NCBI GenBank assembly: GCA_051859505.1
Contig: JBHYFN010000041.1
Location: 1 to 32,791, forward strand
Reading direction: 5' to 3'
DNA length: 32,791 bases
Source: JAFIEN01 sp051859505
GTDB lineage: Bacteria; Pseudomonadota; Alphaproteobacteria; Rhodobacterales; Rhodobacteraceae
The translations under genes were made by a program, and so were the position numbers. The notes beneath the pieces are model-generated. The model was not told the DNA's origin, searched no databases, and saw only the letters and a list, made by a program, of their open reading frames with translations. Positions 8,199-16,518 of the stretch are shown piece by piece (within the stretch, counting starts at the first letter, position 1; each line of letters opens with the position of its first letter).

Positions 8199-9083
8199 AT
8201 GGACCTGCCCTTTGACGGCGCGATCAGCAAATATCTTGAAACCGGCGCCCCCGAGGATGTGCGCGCCCTTCTGCGCGATGCGGGCAAGGGCGATATCGCC
8301 AACGAACGCTTCCCCTATCCCCGCCGCCTGCCCCGGTCAGATTACGAGGCCGAGATGCTGGCCCTGCAGATCGAGATGGTCAAGCTGCAGGCCTGGGTGA
8401 AGGAGACGGGTGCGCGGATTGCCCTTGTCTTCGAAGGGCGCGATGCCGCCGGCAAGGGCGGCACGATCAATGCGATGACGGCGAACATCAACCCGCGCGG
8501 CGCGCGCGTCGTGGCCCTGCCCAAACCGACCGAGACCGAGGCGACGCAATGGTATTTCCAGCGCTACATCGCCCATATGCCCGCTGCTGGTGAAATCGTG
8601 TTCTTCGACCGCTCGTGGTACAACCGGGGCGTGGTCGAACATGTGTTCGACTTCTGCACCCCCGAACAGCGTGCGCTCTGGTTCGAACAGGTCGCCCCGT
8701 TCGAGAAGATGCTGGTCGAGGATGGCATCCATCTGGTGAAATTCTGGATCAACGTCGGCCGCGCCACCCAGCTCGAGCGGTTCCTGTCGCGCGAACAGGA
8801 TCCGCTGAAACAGTGGAAACTGTCCTGGATCGACGTCGAGGGGCTGAACCGCTGGGACGCCTATTCCGAGGCGATCATCGAGACGCTGAACCGCTCGCAC
8901 ACCACCTTTGCGCCCTGGACGGTGGTGCGCGGCGATGACAAGCGGCGCGCGCGGCTGAACGCGATCCGGGCGCTGCTGAACCCGCTCGACTATGCGCGCA
9001 AGGATGCCGGCGCCATCGGCGCGGTGGACCCGAAGATCATCGGCGGGCCCGAGGTCGTGATGCAGGCCAAGCTGGGGTGTTAG
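8199..9083 (+). CDS. ppk2: polyphosphate kinase 2
   Basis: Transfers phosphate between polyphosphate and nucleoside diphosphates or monophosphates. The 294-residue protein, counted from the ATG at 8199, has the size of a one-domain PPK2. It carries Walker A in FEGRDAAGKGGT, the lid segment PTETEATQWYFQRY, and Walker B-like FFDRSWYNRGVVEHV. The C-terminal LSWIDVEGLNRWDAYSEA is also typical. The frame is open upstream to 8037, but that part would translate the tandem repeat and the predicted promoter, so the later start is preferred. The TetR gene starts 4 bp after its stop. The precise nucleotide preference cannot be decided from the motifs. Confidence 0.92.
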   Translation: MDLPFDGAISKYLETGAPEDVRALLRDAGKGDIANERFPYPRRLPRSDYEAEMLALQIEMVKLQAWVKETGARIALVFEGRDAAGKGGTINAMTANINPRGARVVALPKPTETEATQWYFQRYIAHMPAAGEIVFFDRSWYNRGVVEHVFDFCTPEQRALWFEQVAPFEKMLVEDGIHLVKFWINVGRATQLERFLSREQDPLKQWKLSWIDVEGLNRWDAYSEAIIETLNRSHTTFAPWTVVRGDDKRRARLNAIRALLNPLDYARKDAGAIGAVDPKIIGGPEVVMQAKLGC

Positions 9084-9087
9084 GTGC

Positions 9088-9705
9088 GTGCTGAAACGCG
9101 GCTATCACCACGGCAATCTGCGCCAGGCCCTGGTCGAGGCCTGTCTGCACCTGATCGCCGAAAAGGGGCCGCAGGGCTTTACCCTCTCCGAAGCCGCGCG
9201 CGAGGCGGGGGTGACCCCCGCCGCCGTCTATCGCCATTTCGAGGGGCGCGAGGATCTGATCGCCGAAGCGGCCCGGCAAGGCTACGAGATCTTCGGCGAC
9301 CTGATGGACTATGCCTTCGACAAGGGCCAGCCCTCGGCGCTGGCCGCCTTCGAGGCGACGGGGCGGGCCTATCTGGCCTTTGCGCGGAAATATCCGGGCC
9401 ATTACGTCGCCATGTTCGAAAGCGGCATCGGGATGCAGCGCACGCCGGAACTTCATGCCGCGGCCACCCGCGCGATGGGCGTCTTGCAGAAATCGGCCGA
9501 GGCGCTGTCGCAGCATATCCCGCCCGACAAACGGCCGCCGCCGGCCATGTTCTCGGCCCATATCTGGGCGATGAGTCATGGCGTGGTCGAGCTTTTCGCG
9601 CGCGGCAGCCCCGGCAGCACCTCGCCCTTTTCGCCCGAGGATATCCTTGAAAGCGGGATCGGGGTCTATCTGCGCGGGCTGGGCCTGATCGCGCCGGATA
9701 AGTAA
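9088..9705 (+). CDS. TetR/AcrR-family transcriptional regulator
   Basis: A 205-residue regulator starting with GTG. The N-terminal helix-turn-helix spans about residues 10-55: HGNLRQALVEACLHLIAEKG, then LSEAAREAGVTPAAVYRHF. The ligand-binding part ends in AHIWAMSHGVVELFARG, which is the C-terminal (WHG) domain seen in many proteobacterial TetR proteins. The gene begins 4 bp after ppk2, so the two are probably one transcript. The target and inducer are unknown; autoregulation of the ppk2 unit is only a guess. Confidence 0.88.
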   Translation: MLKRGYHHGNLRQALVEACLHLIAEKGPQGFTLSEAAREAGVTPAAVYRHFEGREDLIAEAARQGYEIFGDLMDYAFDKGQPSALAAFEATGRAYLAFARKYPGHYVAMFESGIGMQRTPELHAAATRAMGVLQKSAEALSQHIPPDKRPPPAMFSAHIWAMSHGVVELFARGSPGSTSPFSPEDILESGIGVYLRGLGLIAPDK

Positions 9706-9730
9706 GGGTCTGCCAAGCAAGGGTGTGACG

Positions 9731-10234
9731 ATGGCCGACGAAGAGATTTCCGCAACCGTCCCCGACTGGTCGCGCGAGCGGGTCCGGTCGTTCTGGGATC
9801 CGGGCTACAAGCTGTTGCGCGCGATCCGCCGCTATCAGGCCGCCCGCGTCCGGGGCGGCGTGCTGGCCGGGGTCGTCGCGCGTTATTGGGTTGTGGTGCA
9901 CCGGTTCTGGTCGGTCGTCACGCAATGCGAGATTCACCTGACCACCCGGATCGACGGCGGCCTGCGCCTGCCCCATCCCAACGGGATCATCATCCACCCG
10001 GATGCCGAGATCGGGCCGAACTGCATGATCTTTCAGCAGGTGACGCTGGCCGGGCCCGTCATCCTTGGCGGCCATGTCGATATCGGCGCGGGCGCCAAGG
10101 TGCTGGGCCCGCTTGGCATCGGCGATCACGCGCAGGTGGGCGCCAATGCGGTTGTCACCCGCGATGTGCCGCCGGGCGCCACGGTCGCGGGCATTCCTGC
10201 GCGCGTGATCTCAGGACGACAGGACGACGAGTGA
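9731..10234 (+). CDS. CysE-like hexapeptide-repeat acetyltransferase
   Basis: A 167-residue protein with the left-handed beta-helix of the hexapeptide acyltransferases: repeats from about residue 75 (LPHPNGIIIHPDAEIGPNC, then ILGGHVDIGAGAKVLG, IGDHAQVGANAVVTRDVPPG). Serine acetyltransferase is the nearest familiar match, but the full N-terminal CysE domain is missing; it is replaced by about 70 residues with a hydrophobic stretch (VVARYWVVVHRFW). Serine acetylation is thus possible but not certain. I chose ATG 9731, with AAGGG upstream, over GTG 9725. Its 3' end overlaps convergent potA by 24 bp. Confidence 0.8.
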   Translation: MADEEISATVPDWSRERVRSFWDPGYKLLRAIRRYQAARVRGGVLAGVVARYWVVVHRFWSVVTQCEIHLTTRIDGGLRLPHPNGIIIHPDAEIGPNCMIFQQVTLAGPVILGGHVDIGAGAKVLGPLGIGDHAQVGANAVVTRDVPPGATVAGIPARVISGRQDDE

Positions 10235-11323
10235 ACGTTCGTCCCAGATGACCCTGGTCGGCGTGCCCACATCCAGCACCGGCCGCCCGATCAGGTTCTT
10301 CATCGAGATTGTCAGCGGCCGGTCCACCCCCGGCACCCGCACATCGTAATAGGTCATGTCGCCGTAATAGACGACCTCGTCCACCACGCCATCGGCAAGG
10401 CGGCGGTCGGTCGTCTCTCCCTCGAAGAGGATGGCCAGCGTCTCGGGGCGGATGCCGATCACCGTGTCGCCGGGTGTGGCGCCGCCGGGGGCCTGGTCGG
10501 GCTCGATCTCGCCCGCGCCAAGGCCCGCCACCTCGACATGCACCCGCGCGCCCGTATCCAGAACGCGGCCCGGCAGGAAGTTCATCTTGCCGATGAATTC
10601 CGCCACCCGGCGCGAACCGGGGCGGCGATACAGCGTCTCGGGATCGGCCATCTGGCCGATCTCGCCTTCGAACATCACGGCGATCCGGTCCGACATGACC
10701 AGCGCCTCTTCCTGATCGTGAGTGACAAGGATGAAGGTGATCCCGACCGAGCGTTGCAGCCGGATCAGCTCGACCTGCATCTGCTCGCGCATCTTCTTGT
10801 CCAGCGCCGATAGCGGCTCGTCCAGCAAAAGCACCTTGGGCTTGAGGATCAGCGCGCGGGCCAGCGCCACCCTCTGCCGCTGCCCGCCCGAAAGCGCATG
10901 GGCCGCGCGCGCGCCATATCCGGCCAGCCCCACCATCTCGAGCGCCTCGGCGACGGCGCGGTCCTTCTCGGCCCGGGGACGCGGATCCTTGCGCAGGCCG
11001 AAGCCCACATTCTCGGCCACCGTCAGATGGGGAAAGATCGCATAGGACTGGAACACCATGTTGGTGGGCCGCTTGTTCGCCGGCACCCCCTTCATGTCGC
11101 GCCCGTCGATGGTCAGCCGGCCGTCGGACGGCTCTTCAAACCCCGCGATGGTGCGCAGCAGCGTGGTCTTGCCGCAGCCCGAGGGGCCGAGCAGCGAGAA
11201 AAACTCGCCCTGCCGGATCTCGAGGTCGATATTCCGCAGCGCGTGGTAATCGCCGTAATACTTGTTCACCCCGGTCAGCCGGATCAGCGTCGGCGCAGGC
11301 GCCGCATGGGTCAGCGTGTTCAC
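10211..11323 (-). CDS. potA: ABC transporter ATP-binding protein, polyamine type
   Basis: The ATPase of a polyamine or putrescine-type importer (370 residues). Walker A is GPSGCGKTT, the Q-loop is MVFQSYAIFPHLT, the signature is LSGGQRQR, Walker B is VLLLDEPLSALD and the switch His is in VTHDQEEA. A C-terminal TOBE regulatory domain follows (IGIRPETLAILFEG). Its start overlaps the stop of potC by 4 bp. Substrate is inferred from the family; PotA, PotG and related amino-acid transporters look alike. Confidence 0.88.
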   Translation of the reverse strand: MNTLTHAAPAPTLIRLTGVNKYYGDYHALRNIDLEIRQGEFFSLLGPSGCGKTTLLRTIAGFEEPSDGRLTIDGRDMKGVPANKRPTNMVFQSYAIFPHLTVAENVGFGLRKDPRPRAEKDRAVAEALEMVGLAGYGARAAHALSGGQRQRVALARALILKPKVLLLDEPLSALDKKMREQMQVELIRLQRSVGITFILVTHDQEEALVMSDRIAVMFEGEIGQMADPETLYRRPGSRRVAEFIGKMNFLPGRVLDTGARVHVEVAGLGAGEIEPDQAPGGATPGDTVIGIRPETLAILFEGETTDRRLADGVVDEVVYYGDMTYYDVRVPGVDRPLTISMKNLIGRPVLDVGTPTRVIWDERSLVVLSS

Positions 11324-12132
11324 AGGAAACCTCCGGTATCCTTGCGCCCCGAGCGTGCGATGCCACGGCGGCGGAAATATTCGGCAGTGACAAGCAGCAC
11401 GATGGACAAGGTCACGAGGATCGTGCCCAGCGCCATCACCTGCGGCAGCGCATCCTGAAACCGCAGCATCCCCCAGATATAGACCGGCATCGTCGGATTC
11501 GACCCGGTCAGGAAGAAGGCGATGATGAATTCGTCCAGGCTGATGGTGAACGAGATCAGCAGCGACGAGATGATCCCCGGCATCACCAGCGGCAGGGTGA
11601 TCAGGCGGAACGCCTCGAACCGGGAAAAGCCAAGGTCCATTGCCGCTTCCTCGTAGGAGGGGTCGAGGTTCTGGAACGCCCCGTTCAGGATCGCTATGGA
11701 AAACGGCGTGCAGATCAGCGTATGCGCCGCGATCACCGTCCAGTTGGTCAGCGTCATGCCGAAGATCTGCACAAGGATCACCAGCAGCGACACGGCCACG
11801 ATGATCTCGGGCAGGACCAGGGGGATCATGATGAAGCCGATGATCCCCCGCTTGAACGGGAAATCCGACATCGCCCCCGCCCGCGCCGCGCAGATGCCCA
11901 GGATCGTCGCAAGGACTGCCGTCACCACCGCGATGAACAGCGAATTGCGCACCGCCTGCCCAAGGGCCGCATTGGCCCAGAGCACCTCGAACCAGTTGGT
12001 TGTGAAACCCGACAGGGGAAAGGCGATGATGCGCGCATCGTTGAAGGCGAAAAGCGGCAAAAGCACGATCGGTGCGTAGAGAAACACCAGATAGGCCAGC
12101 GCAAAGATGCGCAAGGAAGGCGCGTTCTTCAT
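11320..12132 (-). CDS. potC: ABC transporter permease, PotC-like
   Basis: A 270-residue inner-membrane permease with about six transmembrane helices. The EAA loop is EEAAMDLGFSRFEAFRLITLPLVMPGI, where the protein meets the ATPase. ATG 12132 gives a 4-bp overlap (ATGA) with potB and follows the operon pattern; the frame is open to an ATG at 12150, which would lengthen the overlap. It pairs with potB and potA; PotC-type proteins form the second half of the transport channel. The segment SLLISFTISLDEFIIAFFLTG is typical of PotC/PotI. Confidence 0.87.
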   Translation of the reverse strand: MKNAPSLRIFALAYLVFLYAPIVLLPLFAFNDARIIAFPLSGFTTNWFEVLWANAALGQAVRNSLFIAVVTAVLATILGICAARAGAMSDFPFKRGIIGFIMIPLVLPEIIVAVSLLVILVQIFGMTLTNWTVIAAHTLICTPFSIAILNGAFQNLDPSYEEAAMDLGFSRFEAFRLITLPLVMPGIISSLLISFTISLDEFIIAFFLTGSNPTMPVYIWGMLRFQDALPQVMALGTILVTLSIVLLVTAEYFRRRGIARSGRKDTGGFL

Positions 12133-13004
12133 CGCCGCCCCCTCAGCCATCGTCGGTTGAGGAAAACAAAGACCAGCGCCACCAGCGTCACCATCGTCAT
12201 CGAGATAAGCGCGATCGCCGCGCCCAGCGGCGCGTTGTTCAGCGCGAAGAACTGGGTCTGGATCATGTTGGCGATCAGCTTGCCACCGGCCCCGCCCATC
12301 TGCTCGGGCGTGACGTAATCGCCGATCGTGGGGATGAAGACGATCAGCACCGCCGCCACCACCCCGGGCATGGCCAGCGGCAGCGTCACGCGAAAGAAGG
12401 TGGTGAACCGGCTCTCGCCCAGATCGAGGCTCGCCTCGAGCAGCGACCGGTCGATCTTTTCCAGGGCGACAAAGATCGGCAGGATCGCGAAAGGCGCAAA
12501 GGCATGGGCCAGCGTGATGATCACCGCGTTGACGTTGTAAAGGATGAAGGTCAGCGGCTCGTCGATGATACCGACCTGCATCAGGCCGGAATTGATCACG
12601 CCGTTATAGCCGAGGATCACCTTCCAGAGGAAAACCCGGATCAGATAGCTGGTCCAGAACGGGATCGTGATCAGGAACAGCCAGAGCGACTTCTTGCTGG
12701 GATGGACGTGGAACGAGACGTAATAGGCCACCGGAAAGGCCAGCACGACCGTCACCAGCGTCACCATCGCCGCCACGAAGAGCGAGCGTTGCAGAAGAAC
12801 GCCGAAGATCGGCTCGGTAAAGATGCGGCGGTAGTTGTGCAGGGTGAAGGTCGTGTCGACCGTCATGAAATCCTGCGTCCAGAAGCTGAACAGGATCACC
12901 GCCGACAGGGGCACCGCCAGAAGCAGGATGACATAGGCGAACGGCGGCAGAACCAGCAGGAACGCCCGCCGCCCTTCCGGATTGACATGCCTGCCAAAGG
13001 CCAT
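12129..13004 (-). CDS. potB: ABC transporter permease, PotB-like
   Basis: A 291-residue permease with about six transmembrane helices. The EAA loop is LLEASLDLGESRFTTFFRVTLPLAMPGV, followed by VLIVFIPTIGDYVTPEQMGG, a hallmark of PotB/PotH. It is the first gene of potB-potC-potA on this strand. The upstream DNA holds only a short inverted repeat and then the end of rpsI, so no substrate-binding protein gene accompanies the operon here. Confidence 0.87.
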   Translation of the reverse strand: MAFGRHVNPEGRRAFLLVLPPFAYVILLLAVPLSAVILFSFWTQDFMTVDTTFTLHNYRRIFTEPIFGVLLQRSLFVAAMVTLVTVVLAFPVAYYVSFHVHPSKKSLWLFLITIPFWTSYLIRVFLWKVILGYNGVINSGLMQVGIIDEPLTFILYNVNAVIITLAHAFAPFAILPIFVALEKIDRSLLEASLDLGESRFTTFFRVTLPLAMPGVVAAVLIVFIPTIGDYVTPEQMGGAGGKLIANMIQTQFFALNNAPLGAAIALISMTMVTLVALVFVFLNRRWLRGRR

Positions 13005-13028
13005 CGCCGCCTCGTCCCCCTGATTTCC

Positions 13029-13045
13029 GCCGATGGTTCATCGGC
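13029..13045. repeat. 7-bp inverted repeat before potB
   Basis: GCCGATG-GTT-CATCGGC is a perfect inverted repeat with a 3-nt centre, 25-41 bp upstream of the potB start. It could form a hairpin in the potB leader or be an operator. It has no T-tract on either side, so a terminator is unlikely. Confidence 0.55.
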
Positions 13046-13105
13046 TTTCGGGAAAAGATCAATCGCAAAACCGGCCTTGCGCCTCTCAAGCGGGCCGCCG
13101 GCACG

Positions 13106-13132
13106 AAAAAGGGCGGCCCCGAGGAGCCGCCC
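13106..13132 (-). terminator. intrinsic terminator of rplM-rpsI
   Basis: Read on the minus strand, GGGCGGC pairs with GCCGCCC around an 8-nt loop and is followed directly by TTTTT. It starts 21 bp after the rpsI stop. This separates the ribosomal operon from potB downstream. Confidence 0.8.
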
Positions 13133-13152
13133 CCGACTGCGTGTCGAATGCC

Positions 13153-13641
13153 TCAGCGCTTCGAGAACTGGAAGCTGCGGCGGGCCTTCGCCTTGCCGTA
13201 TTTCTTCCGCTCGACCACGCGGCTGTCGCGGGTAAGGAAGCCTGCCGCCTTGAGGGGCGAGCGCAGGGTGGGATCGTAAAGCTGCAGCGCCTTCGAGATG
13301 CCGTGCTTGACCGCACCGGCCTGCCCCGAAAGACCACCACCGGCCACCGTCGCCATCACATCGAACTGGCCCGAGACACCGGCCACCGAAAACGGCTGGC
13401 GCAGGATCATCTGCAGCACGGGGCGGGCGAAATAGGCGTCCATGTCCTTGCCGTTCACCGTGACCTTGCCCGAGCCGGGCTTGATCCAGACGCGGGCCAC
13501 GGCGTTCTTGCGCTTGCCGGTGGCATAGGCGCGGCCCAGCGCGTCGCGCATCGGCTCGCGCGGGGCGGGGGCCGGGGCTGCGGTCGCGATGTCGCCGGCT
13601 GCGGCGGCAAGCTCGTCGAGCGATCTGATCTGTTCGGCCAT
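13153..13641 (-). CDS. rpsI: 30S ribosomal protein S9
   Basis: A component of the 30S subunit head whose C-terminal tail reaches the P-site tRNA. The 162-residue protein has an alphaproteobacterial N-terminal extension of about 35 residues, then YATGKRKNAVARVWIKPGSG, VNGKDMDAYF and VAGGGLSGQAGAVKHGI, and ends with the basic tail KARRSFQFSKR. It begins 2 bp after the rplM stop, the usual rplM-rpsI operon. Confidence 0.97.
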   Translation of the reverse strand: MAEQIRSLDELAAAAGDIATAAPAPAPREPMRDALGRAYATGKRKNAVARVWIKPGSGKVTVNGKDMDAYFARPVLQMILRQPFSVAGVSGQFDVMATVAGGGLSGQAGAVKHGISKALQLYDPTLRSPLKAAGFLTRDSRVVERKKYGKAKARRSFQFSKR

Positions 13642-13643
13642 GA

Positions 13644-14105
13644 TTACGCGGTCCTCGTGTTCTTCGGGTTCATCGCCTTGACGTCGAGAACCTCGGGCTT
13701 CTGCGCCTCCATCCCGTGCTCGGGACCGGCGAAAACGCGCAGATGGGTGAGTTGCTTGCGGGCCAGCGAGTTGCCGGGCAGCATCCGCTTGACGGCCTGC
13801 ATCACCACGCGCTCGGGGAAGCGGCCTTCGAGGATCTGGCCGGTCGTGCGCGACTTGATCCCGCCGGGATGGCCGGTGTGCCAGTAATTGTGCTCGTCAC
13901 GCTTGTTGCCGGTGATCTGCACCTTCTCGGCATTGATCACGATGACATTGTCGCCCATGTCCATATGGGGGGTGAAGGTCGCCTTGTGCTTGCCGCGCAG
14001 GCGCATGGCGATGATCGAGGCAAGACGGCCCAGAACCACGCCCTCGGCGTCGATCAGGATCCATTTCTTCTCGATATCCGCCGGAGTAGCGGTAAAGGTC
14101 TTCAT
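13644..14105 (-). CDS. rplM: 50S ribosomal protein L13
   Basis: An early-assembly protein of the 50S subunit, 153 residues from ATG 14105 (a second ATG 9 bp upstream, giving MSLMKTF, is possible). Motifs are KKWILIDAEGVVLGRLAS, FTPHMDMGDNVIVINAEKV, YWHTGHPGGIKSRT and VKRMLPGNSLARKQL. It is the first gene of the operon with rpsI and has a promoter about 65 bp upstream. Confidence 0.97.
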   Translation of the reverse strand: MKTFTATPADIEKKWILIDAEGVVLGRLASIIAMRLRGKHKATFTPHMDMGDNVIVINAEKVQITGNKRDEHNYWHTGHPGGIKSRTTGQILEGRFPERVVMQAVKRMLPGNSLARKQLTHLRVFAGPEHGMEAQKPEVLDVKAMNPKNTRTA

Positions 14106-14170
14106 CAGGGACACCAGAGTTGAGGGGCGACCGGTCCATCGTGGCGGCCACCCTGCATCGGAATGGGCGG

Positions 14171-14198
14171 CTTATACAGCCTGCGCGCGCCACGTCAA
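14171..14198 (-). promoter_or_regulatory. predicted sigma-70 promoter of rplM-rpsI
   Basis: On the minus strand TTGACG (14198-14193), a 16-bp spacer and TATAAG (14176-14171), very near consensus. Transcription would start near 14164 and give a leader of about 60 nt before rplM. This is the best promoter match in the window and fits a highly expressed ribosomal operon. Confidence 0.7.
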
Positions 14199-14329
14199 GC
14201 GCGCTTGTCCGGAGTAAATCCTATGCTTTCAGAGGCTTACAATTGCGGTATCAATTTACCCCACCTTTTCACCCCTTTCCACTCCTCGTCCCCGGCCCTA
14301 GACTGGGACGACAGGAACGGAGGGGCGAG

Positions 14330-15112
14330 ATGAGCCTGATCGAGCGGACGGACAGGGATGGCATCGCCCATCTGGTGCTGAACAATCCCGACAAGCTGAA
14401 CCCGCTGTCAAATGCGATGATCGCGGCGCTGCATGGCGCGCTTGATGCCGTGGCAGAGGAGGCTTCGGTCCGCGCGGTGATCCTGTCGGGCGCGGGCCGG
14501 GCCTTCTGCGCCGGCCATGACCTGCGCGAGATGCAGGCCGCGCGGCAGGCCCCCGACGGCGGACGCGCGGCCTTCGAGGCGCTGTTCGCCGCCTGCACGG
14601 CGATGATGCTGCGGATCCGGACACTGCCGCAGCCGGTGATCGCGCAGGTGCACGGGATCGCCACGGCCGCCGGGTGCCAGCTGGTGGCCAGCTGCGACAT
14701 GGCGGTCGCGGCCGAAGACGCGCGGTTCGGGGTGAACGGGGTGAATATCGGGCTGTTCTGCTCGACCCCGATGGTGGCGCTGAGCCGCGCGATCCCCCGC
14801 AAGGCCGCGTTCGAGATGCTGACGACCGGCCGCCTGATCGCGGCGGAGGAGGCGCTGCGGCTGGGGCTGGTCAACCGCGTGGCGCCGGGCGAGGCGCTGG
14901 CCGAGGCGACGCAGGCCCTGGCGAGGGCGGTGGCCGACAAGCTGCCGCTGGCGCAGCGGATCGGCAAACGGGCGTTTCACGAACAGGCCGAAATGGAGAT
15001 CGAGGCGGCCTATGCCCATACCGGAGCGGTGATCGTGGCCAACATGATGGAGCGCGACACCGAGGAAGGGATCGCCGCCTTCCTCGAGAAGCGCCAACCG
15101 GATTGGGGCTGA
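14330..15112 (+). CDS. enoyl-CoA hydratase/isomerase family protein, ECHDC3-like
   Basis: A 260-residue crotonase-fold protein. Oxyanion-hole segments are SGAGRAFCAGHDLREM and IATAAGCQLVASCDMAVAAE. The stretch FGVNGVNIGLFCSTPMVALS, then RKAAFEMLTTGRLIAAEEAL, follows the ECHDC3 branch. At the places where true hydratases carry two catalytic Glu, this protein shows none I can align, so hydration of enoyl-CoA is doubtful and the real reaction is unknown. ATG 14330 is chosen because of GGAGGGG about 6 bp upstream; the frame is open to 14120. It is divergent from rplM. Confidence 0.82.
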   Translation: MSLIERTDRDGIAHLVLNNPDKLNPLSNAMIAALHGALDAVAEEASVRAVILSGAGRAFCAGHDLREMQAARQAPDGGRAAFEALFAACTAMMLRIRTLPQPVIAQVHGIATAAGCQLVASCDMAVAAEDARFGVNGVNIGLFCSTPMVALSRAIPRKAAFEMLTTGRLIAAEEALRLGLVNRVAPGEALAEATQALARAVADKLPLAQRIGKRAFHEQAEMEIEAAYAHTGAVIVANMMERDTEEGIAAFLEKRQPDWG

Positions 15113-15150
15113 CGGCGGATCGCGCAGCGGCTGTGGGTGCCGGGCGACAG

Positions 15151-15272
15151 GGGTGGGCTTCGCCCACCTTACCGCTGCAGGTTGCGATGCGGTTTCCCGG
15201 GCCAATGTGGGTTTCACCCACCCTACCGCCGGGGATTGCAGGGCGTTTCCTGTAGGGTGGGCAAAGCCCACG
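15151..15272. repeat. cluster of three GGTGGGC/GCCCACC hairpin units
   Basis: Three hairpins stand in the gap between two convergent genes: GGTGGGC-TTC-GCCCACC at 15152-15168, GTGGGT-TTC-ACCCAC at 15207-15221 (followed by CCTACC), and GTGGGC-AAA-GCCCAC at 15257-15271 (preceded by GTAGGG). The unit TAGGGTGGGC with a short loop is a dispersed extragenic palindrome that I know from many proteobacterial genomes. Here the copies vary and alternate in direction. They may serve as a two-way terminator for the crotonase and MFS genes. Confidence 0.75.
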
Positions 15273-15302
15273 CGCCCCGACACCATCGCAGGCACCCGCC
15301 GC

Positions 15303-16490
15303 CTAGCCGACCCGCCGCAATGCCGCGATGGCAAGGAAAGCCGCCAGAAGCAGGACAAGGCTCAGCCCCAGCAGCGCCCCCAGCCCCGGCCCCGACAGGA
15401 TCGCCGCGCCCAAAGTCGGCGCCAGCGCACCCGCCAGTAGGGCCGGGATCTGGATCACGCCCGCGATCGCGCCATAGCCGGCCTGCCCCAGAACCTCGGC
15501 GATGATGACAGGCCGAAAGATCGTCGCCACCCCCGCCGCCGCCCCCTGGATCACCGCATAGAGGAACACCAGTTCCACCGCGACGCCCGCAAGCCAGAGG
15601 AACAGGGTCGCCACCACACTGGCCAGAACCGTCAGCAGCGTGCCGGTCATCGTTCCCAACCGCCCCTCGACCCCCATCAGCGCCAGCCGCCCCGCCACCT
15701 GCGCCGGCCCCACAAGCGAGGCGGCCAGCACCGCCCGGGCCTGGCTCATCCCCTGCTCGACAAAGATCGGCACGAGGAAATTGACGATCATCCAGTGATT
15801 GAGCGAGATGAAGGACAAGGCCAGCGCCAGAAGCCAGAAGGCCGGCCGCCCGAGCGCGCGTGACAGCCCCGCCCGGTCAGCGGCGCGCGACGGCTGGACC
15901 GGCGGCACCCCCTGCCGCCGGATCATGCCGGCACCCCAGAGGTTCAAGGGCACGATCCCCAGGGCCGCCACCCCCGCCGCGACCCAGACCGCGCCGCGCC
16001 AGCCCAGCGCCTCGGCCAGCCAGGCACCGGCCGGGAAGGCCAGCGTCGAGGCCAGCCCCGCCACCAGCGTCACGCGGATGATCGCGGCGCGCGCCTCGGG
16101 GCCGAGGCGGCGGATGAGGAAGGCGAAACAGACTTCGTAAAGGCAGGCCCCCTGCGCCAGCCCGATCAGGGCCCAGGCCGCCAGCCAGCCCGCGGGCGTC
16201 GAAACCGTCGCCAGCAAGCCCAGCGCCAGCGCCCCCAGCGCCGCACCGCCCGCCAGAAGCTCGGGGCCGCGCCCGCTGTCGACCATCCGGCCGAAGATCG
16301 GCATTCCGGCGGCGGCGATCAGGATGGCCAGCGTCGGCCCGGTGGCCAGAAAGGTCTTCTCCCAGCCCAGATCCGCCTGCCAGGCAAGGATCAGCGCCGC
16401 GAAGATATAGTAGAGGCAGGCATATGCCAGCATCTGCCCGAAAGCGAGCGCCCAGACGGCCCGCCCCCGGGCGATGTCGCGTGGCTCCAT
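15303..16490 (-). CDS. MFS transporter
   Basis: A 395-residue major facilitator with about twelve hydrophobic helices. The loop after helix 2 reads GRMVDSGRGPELLAGG (motif A, GxxxDxxGR-like), and FWLLALALSFISLNHW begins the second half. The start has AAGGAAGGG upstream. It lies 28 bp after the M32 carboxypeptidase on the same strand and is probably the last gene of a ctaA-led unit. The substrate is not evident. Confidence 0.85.
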   Translation of the reverse strand: MEPRDIARGRAVWALAFGQMLAYACLYYIFAALILAWQADLGWEKTFLATGPTLAILIAAAGMPIFGRMVDSGRGPELLAGGAALGALALGLLATVSTPAGWLAAWALIGLAQGACLYEVCFAFLIRRLGPEARAAIIRVTLVAGLASTLAFPAGAWLAEALGWRGAVWVAAGVAALGIVPLNLWGAGMIRRQGVPPVQPSRAADRAGLSRALGRPAFWLLALALSFISLNHWMIVNFLVPIFVEQGMSQARAVLAASLVGPAQVAGRLALMGVEGRLGTMTGTLLTVLASVVATLFLWLAGVAVELVFLYAVIQGAAAGVATIFRPVIIAEVLGQAGYGAIAGVIQIPALLAGALAPTLGAAILSGPGLGALLGLSLVLLLAAFLAIAALRRVG

Positions 16491-16518
16491 CGGCCCGCCC
16501 TTCCTTGCGGCCCGGGCC

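Noticed and set aside
12072..13235. Plus-strand frame of 387 codons across potB, the terminator and rpsI
   Set aside because: Its composition (Arg, Gln, His, Asp rich) is that of an antisense shadow, and it crosses a terminator and three real features.
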